Below are positions 57,537 to 64,000 of a stretch of DNA of 64,000 bases, one piece after another. Below the pieces are notes generated by a model that was not told the origin of the DNA, ran no database searches, and saw only the letters and a list, made by a program, of their open reading frames with translations. The stretch's first letter is position 1, and each line of letters starts with the position of its first letter. Made by a program: the position numbers and the translations under genes. The stretch is from Cylindrodendrum hubeiense (taxonomy: Eukaryota > Ascomycota > Sordariomycetes > Hypocreales > Nectriaceae), in contig JAANBB010000041.1 in NCBI GenBank assembly GCA_014621425.1, positions 62,001 to 126,000 of the forward strand, given 5' to 3'.

Positions 57537-59719
57537 TTAGTAGCCCCAGTGGGGGTAGCCCTGGGCCTGGGGGGTTGCAGTGACGTAGACGGTCTTGATC
57601 ACAGTGTGAGGAGTGCACGTCTTGGTGGTGTTGGCGCCCTCAGCAAGGCCGGCGGTAGAGGTGCGAGGGCGGCGGGTGCGAGTGCGGTTGCGGGTCTTGG
57701 GGGTCTGGGTGGTGGTGGAGACGGGCTCATCATCATCATCGCAGTCGCCATCATCATCGCCAGAGTCATCAGACACAGGGGTGGTGGTAGGCACAGATGG
57801 GGTGGTGACGGGCGCAGACGGGGTGATGGCGGAGGTCACGATGTCGGTGAGCTGGAGGGCGGAAGACACGACGACGGACTCGGCGGCAGAGCTCGCGGCG
57901 ACGGAGGTCTCGACAGCGTCGGCGGAAGAGCCAACGGCGGAGGTGGTGGGAGCGGCCAGAACGTTGGACACAGACTCAGTGAGGGTGACGAGGGAAGGAC
58001 GGGGAGCGTCAGAGGGCAGCGAGGTGCTGGCAGAGGCGTACTGGGAGGTCTCCTCAACGGCCTCGACGGAAGACACGACAGCGGCAGAAGACTGGACGGC
58101 AGCGGCGGAGGACTGAACAGCGGCGGCGGAGGACTGGACAGCAGCGGCAGAAGACTGGACAACGGCGGCAGCAGTGGACTTGGTAGCGGCAGCAGTCTTG
58201 GTGGCAGACTTGGTGGCAGCGGCGGAAGAGGAAGAAGATCCGGTACCGCTTCCGTTGCTGATGCAGGCGAAGGAGATCTTCTCAACATCGGCGGCAGTGG
58301 TGGCTCCGGCAAGAGACCAGGTCATGGAGACGTAGGGCCAGCAGATACGGCCGTCAGACATGGTGACCATGTCACCAGCAACGTAGGTGTCGGTGGAGGA
58401 GATGGCCTCGCCAGACTTGGCACCGGTGCTGTCGACAAGCTGGAACTTGGTACCGGCGAAGGTACCGCGGCAGCCCATGGCATCGAAGTCGCAGATGGGG
58501 TTGGAGATCTCCTCCCAGCTGACAAGGGCGCTGGTTCCGTCAAAAGCGGCGACGTGAGCGTTGGAGCAGTCGTTGGAGCCCTCAGTGATCCAGTTGACCT
58601 GGCTGTCACCATCCTCGCTGCCAACAACGGAGGTGGCCTCGGTTCCCTTGAGGGTCTTCTTGTCGGTGAGGACAGCGATGGCGATGTTTCGGTTGTTGGT
58701 GCGGTTCTCAGAGGTGGTGTAGCCAGTGCCCATCCACTCGTTCTCGGTCAGATCGATGGCGCCACGGGAGACCCAGGAGAAGATGTAAGAGTTGGAGTCG
58801 ATGAAGCGAGCGAGGACACTGTAAGAACCGCTCATTCCACCCATGGGCTCGTTGCTGGCACCGTTGATGACGTGCTCGTTGGAGACCTTGACACCGTCGT
58901 TGCCCATGCCCTGGGTCTCAGTGTTGAGCCAGATGGCACCCTGATCCTCAGCGCAGAGAGATGCGAAGGGCGCCTCGTCGGCCTCCTCGAAAGCAATACC
59001 GGTGTTGTGCGAGCAGCCCCAAGAGGAAGAGGCGCCAGAGATCTCCTCGATCTTACCGGCCTTGGTGATGTAGCGGATAGCATCACCGAAGTGACCGGAG
59101 GCGGAACCAGAGTAAGAAGTGACGACGATGTAAGCAGCATAGTAACCGGCCTTCTCAGAGTAGACAAGGTCACCGTTGATATCAGGGGAAGCAAGGTCGT
59201 CGGAAGCGTCGAGGTCAGGTCCTCCAAGCAGGGTCCTGAAGGTCTTGACGCCGTCGGTGTATCGGTAAAGGACGGCAATACCAACACCGTCAGCCTCACC
59301 AGAGACAACCTCGTTGGTTAGGAGAGCTTTTATATGTTAGAATGCTGTTGTTGATATAGAATTGTGCTGATGAACTTACCGAAACCATCGTCGTGGGCCA
59401 CCAGGCCACCAGCCTCCAGACCACCGGAAATGCTGACGGCGGTGCCGACAGCCTCGAAAGTTGAGGGATCAACGCCCTGGACGTGGACGCCGGTGCCGCT
59501 GGAGTCGAGGTAGGCGAGGAAGGCCTTGGTGCCATCGGGGGAGACGGCGAAGGGGGTGCGGCGATGGTGGGGGTAGCCGGTCCAGTAGGCCTCCTTGATA
59601 GGGTTGAAGGAGCTCGTCAGGGCCAGGGAGTCGACGAAGTTCTCGAGCGACGAGGTAGAGAGCTGAGCGGCTGCCAGCGCCAGGCTGGCGGCAAAGGTGA
59701 AGAGGTTTCGGGTCATCAT
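57537..59719 (-). CDS. Secreted Ser/Ala-rich surface protein, probably abundant
   Basis: Exons 59719-59380 and 59326-57537 give 709 aa. The signal peptide is MMTRNLFTFAASLALAAA, cleaved before QLSTSS. Residues 20 to about 420 form a globular, beta-rich domain with repeated short blade-like units (FAVSPDGTKAFLAYLDSSG, GDLVYSEKAGYYAAYIVV, AHVAAFDGTSALVSW) and paired cysteines, reminiscent of a beta-propeller. Residues 430-690 are a Ser/Ala/Thr/Val stalk with a 7-residue repeat (QSSAAAV) and a TTTQTPKTRNRTRTRRP patch. The end is TVIKTVYVTATPQAQG, as in many fungal wall proteins, but no hydrophobic GPI tail follows, so secretion or wall retention without GPI is likely. Codon use is strongly biased to C-ending codons, suggesting high expression. 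I do not recognise a named family. Confidence 0.85.
58085..58170 (-). repeat. Coding minisatellite, 21-nt unit (QSSAAAV)
   Basis: Four tandem in-frame copies of a 21-nt unit encode QSSAAAV, the last slightly changed (QSSAAVV), inside the stalk of the secreted protein. Copy number is likely to vary between strains. Confidence 0.8.
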
Positions 59720-61994
59720 GATGGATGCTAAAGCGAGAGAATCAAGATATCACGAGTAAGAGAGTGGACTCGGATAGTTCAGTAAAGATCGTGTGAAAGA
59801 AATCAAAGAATGTAAAAAGACCCCAGGTCAAAAAATCCAAAGCCACAAAACGGGTTGAAGATATTCTTGCAAGTCGAAGGTATAGCAGGCGGCACGGCGA
59901 CTTATAAACGACGGCCGTGTCCTTGTTTCCCCCGGGGTCCGCATCTTGTAAGCCGGGAGCAACGGCTTCGGCCAAGGCTGGCCCTGAGGAACTCCATCGG
60001 TGGAAAAACTCAAAACGACCCGCGAGGGCTAGTCTTCCGGCGATGGGGCGTAGACTTTGCAGGCGCTCATTTTACATCAGACAGGCAACAGGCGAGGGGG
60101 GGTGACGATGCTGGGTTAAGGTGTTTCAAGCCCCGGTCCCACTGTGGCAGGCCGGGATAGCCATCAGCTCGGATCACAGCTCGCCTGTGTGGACCCATCT
60201 TGACGGATACAAGACCGTGCTAATAGAAAGAATAGGGATGAATGATTCATAGGCGTGATATATAAAATGAAATGGAGGGCATAGTGTATACAATCAGGGC
60301 CTCCTGCCTCCTGCCAGTACCAGGCGGGCTTTGGTTGTGCTTACTCTGGTAGACAATTGCGATGCTGGGATGGTCCGTCAGCTCACGTTAGTTAGTGGCC
60401 CTGCCCCTCGGGTCGAACACGAGCGTAGCGCGGGGCCTTACTGGTGGATCGTCAACGGCCGTATGACTAGTCTGGGCCTAAACCGTGCGTGGGTTCGGGG
60501 AACGATACCATGAGGGATGGTTTCGAAGTGTCAGGCAGTAAACGAGATGGACCCAGGAGCATCTCGAACAAAACGAGGCCACATCAGAAGGTGGGCGGTT
60601 TCTTTCTGCGGGGTGCGCTCCCTAATTTCGTAGAGTTCGGAATGGCAGACAGGGCTTGTGTTGCCGCTTCTCATGACAGTGTCGCGATGTTGTTGGTTTG
60701 GCGCCCCACGGCTCATCATCTCAGTGAAGACGCCATCTCGGTTGCTGCCGAAGAGCCCCTTTCCCTTCTTAGTCGAGCAATTGCCGCATTTCTCAATGAC
60801 CTTTTGCCTCGAATATTTTGTTGAGGGCAGATCGAGTTCGGGTGGTCGGACCTCAAGGCTCTCCAGAGCCAAGAGTTTTGTATGTTTGCCCCTGTTTCGA
60901 GAGGTTTCGTCGAGCTTCACGTTGTCATTGGCCAGCTGCTCAAAACAACAGGTCCATCTCGAAGCTGAGAGGGAGAATTGTTTGGCAGCAGAGCTTCCTC
61001 ATCCCACAGAGACGCTTGAGGGAGCATTCACCGAGGAGCTTCTCTGATTCGTCCAAGCGAGCCAAGTCGGCGTCTTGCTCTGTAGCATAAGAGAATAAGG
61101 CGATATGACAACAACCCATGGGGAAAGGGACCGCGATCAGTCAAGCGGCGCTAGGATCAACGAGGCAGCGCAGGGACTCATTCGATCTGCCGGCGGGAAG
61201 CGAGGGGGATCATCAAGATGTAACCCGCCATGACGAGGGAGAGGTTGCGTACAAGTGCGTCCCCTCAAGAGGGGCCGAGAAATAACGTCGTATTGCACGG
61301 TTGCACTGGGGCGTGGCAAAGGACGGGATGAAACGCTACTCGTCTGGCGAGGAGGAGCCCACCTTTTCGCTTTCGCTCTGCTCCTGGCCACCTGAAGAAC
61401 CCGGGCAGGCAGCGCAGTTCACGTGAGCTGCAATTAATAAGTTAGATACAGCTCATATCCGTTTTAATATCGGGACGTGACCGTCGTACAGAGATACAGT
61501 TATCGAATCGGCCCCTAGATGCAAGCCTCATCGGTGGCGGCTCAGGGACCACGGCCCGCCATGACGCCTCGCAGCGGCCCCTAAAAGGCCCGGGTGCCCT
61601 ACAGTCGCATTCTGCCCCCTAAAAACTGCCCTGAGAGAGGCCAAGACCCCCAAAAGGCTACCCCATATTAAGCGACACCACACAGCTTAGCCGCTGTGCA
61701 AGAGTCGCACCCGTAAATAGCTGGAGGAGCGGCCGCCCTACAGCTGGGCTATGCCGATTCTGGCGCCCGACGACTCATGCGGTCGCTGTGCCTGCGCGGA
61801 TCTCGTATAGCAAATGTGAGGCAAAATATCGCCCAATGATTACGAGAGGATGTCCAAGATGCTCTTCCCATACCTCCCATAGTTGTCCCATTAATCTCGC
61901 GACTGTATTTCTCATCTCGCATCTTCGCATCTTTGCATCTTCGCTACGCCATTTTCCCACCCGATACCAGGTTCAGCATCAACTCTCGCTCGCG
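59720..61994. other. Divergent intergenic, 2.3 kb
   Basis: This holds the promoters of the secreted protein (-) and the SUR7-like gene (+), and one weak spliced ORF candidate on the minus strand at 60531-61119. The 61.5-61.7 kb part is GC-rich with short repeats of ccctaaaa(g/a). No RNA gene recognised. Confidence 0.45.
60531..61119 (-). CDS. Weak candidate: spliced hypothetical with MGCC start
   Basis: An ATG at 61119 begins MGCCHIALFSYATEQ. A 67-nt intron (GTGAAT donor, CTCTCAG acceptor) would join exon 61119-61032 in phase to the frame ending with a TGA at 60531, giving about 170 aa with no domain (for example NVKLDETSRNRGKHTKLL). Residue 6 is Ile, so it does not fit the myristoylation rule as well as the 12-16 kb set. 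It could equally be promoter sequence that happens to be open. Reported only because the start resembles the cluster. Confidence 0.25.
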
Positions 61995-63149
61995 ATGGCC
62001 GGCCTCCAAGCCGGATCCTGGAGGAGCCATTTCTCCAACGCCCTTACTGCCGTGGCAGTCCTTGGCGGCGTCGTTTCGATACTGTTAGCGCTCCTAGTCT
62101 TCACAGCAGGCACCAACAGCAACGGTGACCACCTAATTCTGAAGGACCTGGCGTTGGTCTCAGTATGGCTCCTTTCCCCTTGGCTTCCGTGCGACGCGGC
62201 GCCTTGACGTTTCGATGTTTCAACACTCGACGTTTCGATGCCACGACGCATTGAAGCTTATCACTGCTCCGTGTGCTGACCCGCTGTCCTATTGTAGTTT
62301 GATGGAATCGTCGCCAACAATGAGACCTCCGAGTTTATGGTCCATATACACTGGTTCGTAAACTCGTTTGCGTGGGAGTACCCCCAGGCTCCAGAGGGAG
62401 TACCAAAGGTCGGGTATGTCTCAAGAGGCATTCACTTCTCTTCAGACATCGTCAAGGATCTCCACAAGATAGCCGCCGACCTAAAGCTTCCCCAGGAAAG
62501 CTACGACTGCCCCCACCCTGGCCCCTGGGCAGAGCACTGCGAGAACGTCTTCTTCGAGGCATGGCGGTCATTCGCAACCATGAACGGCATCCCCATTTAC
62601 GGCTGGCTTACTTGGATCATGCTCTTCTCCGCCCTTGTGGTCTGCATCATAACCATTGCCAATGAATGGATCATCCGAAAACGCCCATACTGGATGCGCT
62701 GCCGATGCTTCATTGGAAAGCGGTACTGCCCACGGCCAACCGGCACGAAAGAGGAACTTGAGCAGCTCGATGACCAGGTGTGGGACACGGTTCGGCTGTG
62801 CTACTGGGCCCTGACGGCGGCATACTTTCTGCTCCCCGCAGGCCACGGCACGTTCCACGCTATCTTCCTTCCGCATTTCATGGGCTACATCGAAGAACGG
62901 ATGCCGGAGGGCTTTAGCATGAACCCCAGAAGGAATATGAAGGGCGAAATAATGATGTGGGGCGCCTTCGTCGCAAGCACTGTGAGCACGCTGTGTATGC
63001 TGGTCAAGTGGCGGCTGAGCAGACGACCCAAGGGATGGATGGATGATCAGAGTCTTGGCCACCTGGAGCGGTCGTCGGGGGATGAGCCTGATGAGACTAT
63101 TCCGGCTGCACCGAGAGGGACTGATAGTAACACGAGGTACACTGACTAG
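61995..63149 (+). CDS. SUR7/PalI-type four-helix plasma-membrane protein
   Basis: Exons 61995-62162 and 62298-63149 give 339 aa. TM1 is near the N-terminus (AVAVLGGVVSILLALLVFTAG). A large outer loop follows, with N-x-S/T sites (NNETSEF) and the conserved aromatic pair region HIHWFVNSFAWEYP. TM2 is WLTWIMLFSALVVCIITIA. TM3 (LCYWALTAAYFLLPAG) and TM4 (MMWGAFVASTVSTLCMLV) lead into a hydrophilic tail (MDDQSLGHLERSSGDEPDE). The topology and the Cys pair in the loop (YDCPHPGPWAEHCEN) are as in SUR7/eisosome-associated and PalI/RIM9 proteins, which act at the plasma membrane in eisosome organisation or ambient pH sensing. Which of the two cannot be decided here. Confidence 0.8.
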
Positions 63150-63683
63150 ACCTTGAATGAATAGTACAGATACTCCGCATACAATAATACAAGCGTAAAA
63201 TTGAGATACCCATCAACATACCCACAATCGCCCACGGTATTTAGTCCAATTAGCGTCTGGCGTCACGAGCAATCGCTAGCCATCAACCATCCCCAACTGC
63301 TTCCCCAATTTGGCAATTCTTACCAGTCTGGCGCGCCAGCTCCCCACACACTCTTGGCATATATCAGCAAAAAGTGACAATAACCTTAATATTCTGTTAC
63401 TAATAACCTCCTATCTTGACTCGCTAGTATGTCTCTTGGCCTCCTCGCTTTATCGAATGGACTTGGCCAGATTTGTCATGCACCCCGCAATCCGGAGGTC
63501 CACCCGACTCATATCCGGGAGCAGTTCGCACCTTCTATCTACAAGCGGGGGAACCGGCTGCATATCTATGGTCCGGGACCGGCTACGGACCGGTCTTGTC
63601 TCAACGGCTCTTTAACACGACCTCGCCCCTTCGACGTTCGCTCTTGGATGTTGCAGAGAAACCAGTTTCAACTATAATTCAAT
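63150..63683. other. Intergenic before the aldolase-type gene
   Basis: 3' flank of the SUR7-like gene and 5' region of the next. Short frames here have no recognisable features. Confidence 0.5.
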
Positions 63684-64000
63684 ATGTTCTCTTCAGCAAC
63701 TCTTAGAGCAGCACCGCTGCGACGGCTTGTGGCACGCCAGACCGTTCGTTCATTCAGCCATGCCAACCCTCACTCGCGCCTGATCGTTCCCTCCCACCAA
63801 GCCTCTCAGCGTCTGGTGAACCAGTCTAAGCCAATCAAGCACTCCGCTTCCTTTGCGACCAGCGCTGAGGCCGTCGCGCCCGCCCCAGAGCCCATCGCTC
63901 CCCAGGAAGAGAACCAAAACTTCGCCGCCGTTGCCACGGGCGGTATCCCCTATCCAGGTATCCCCAAGATCGAGGATCCGTACCAGAAGCGTCAATGGCA
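63684..64000 (+). CDS. Partial: class II aldolase/adducin-family protein, mitochondrial presequence
   Basis: An ATG at 63684 opens a frame that runs off the window edge (about 105 codons seen). The first 30 residues are a mitochondrial-type presequence rich in Arg and Ser with no acids (MFSSATLRAAPLRRLVARQT). A variable linker (AEAVAPAPEPIAPQEE) then leads to GGIPYPGIPKIEDPYQKRQW, which matches the segment just before the catalytic domain in fungal class II aldolase/adducin proteins (zinc-dependent aldolases, fuculose-phosphate aldolase type). The catalytic His residues lie beyond the window, so the assignment is provisional. Confidence 0.6.
   Translation, partial: MFSSATLRAAPLRRLVARQTVRSFSHANPHSRLIVPSHQASQRLVNQSKPIKHSASFATSAEAVAPAPEPIAPQEENQNFAAVATGGIPYPGIPKIEDPYQKRQW

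Noticed and set aside
57549..59321. 590-codon open frame on the + strand
   Set aside because: Exactly antisense to the secreted surface protein. Its Gly/Val/Asp-rich translation is the mirror of strongly biased C-ending codons on the other strand, and it has no domain.

Overview
This window looks like nuclear DNA of a filamentous ascomycete (Pezizomycotina). A Sordariomycete, probably in or near Hypocreales, is my best guess from protein style; it is not proven. Support comes from short introns (about 47-220 nt) with GTRNGT donors and CTAAC/CTGAC branch sites, a Zn2Cys6 regulator, a cutinase, a fungal-type CTR copper transporter, an RpdA-like histone deacetylase with a long acidic tail, and wide intergenic spaces. 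I modelled genes by joining frames at splice sites and checking phase by hand. No rRNA, tRNA, CRISPR array or intact transposon was recognised.

Layout. 1-7.2 kb: STI1/HOP co-chaperone (-) and an intracellular GH3 beta-glucosidase with a PA14 insert (-). 8.4-21.6 kb is the most accessory-looking part: a ZIP zinc transporter (+), a membrane-anchored hemerythrin-like protein (+), four small same-strand ORFs that all begin MGCxxS (12.3-16.3 kb) with an NmrA/SDR-type oxidoreductase among them, a CTR copper transporter (+) and a Zn2Cys6 factor (+). 22-26.7 kb: a small unknown ORF, a four-helix MARVEL protein and an Ent3-like epsin (all -). 28.4-36 kb is a housekeeping block: cyclophilin with two possible starts (+), RNA polymerase III subunit RPC6 (-), RPD3-type HDAC (-) and the proteasome deubiquitinase RPN11 (+). 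36.5-47.2 kb: a nucleotidyltransferase-like orphan (+), a cutinase (-), a CHORD-like zinc protein (+), a large fungal 'ipA-like' protein (+) and an Srk1/Rck2-type kinase (-). 47.2-50.9 kb appears gene-empty. 50.9-64 kb: an atypical kinase-like protein (+), a Dal5-type MFS transporter (-), a DUF1275 membrane protein (-), a secreted Ser/Ala-rich surface protein (-), a SUR7/PalI-type membrane protein (+) and the 5' end of a probably mitochondrial class II aldolase/adducin gene (+) cut by the window edge.

Main discovery candidate: the tandem set of four small proteins predicted to be N-myristoylated (G2, S6) and palmitoylated (C3/C4). Two of them share the MGCCxSTP start, a first exon of exactly 95 nt and a phase-2 intron of 71-72 nt, which points to local duplication of a lipid-anchored family. 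Other points: RPC6 coding similarity runs upstream of the first ATG to an ACG codon in an ideal initiation context, the MARVEL gene's frame stays open for 142 codons after its TGA, and the MFS gene has a GC-AG intron.
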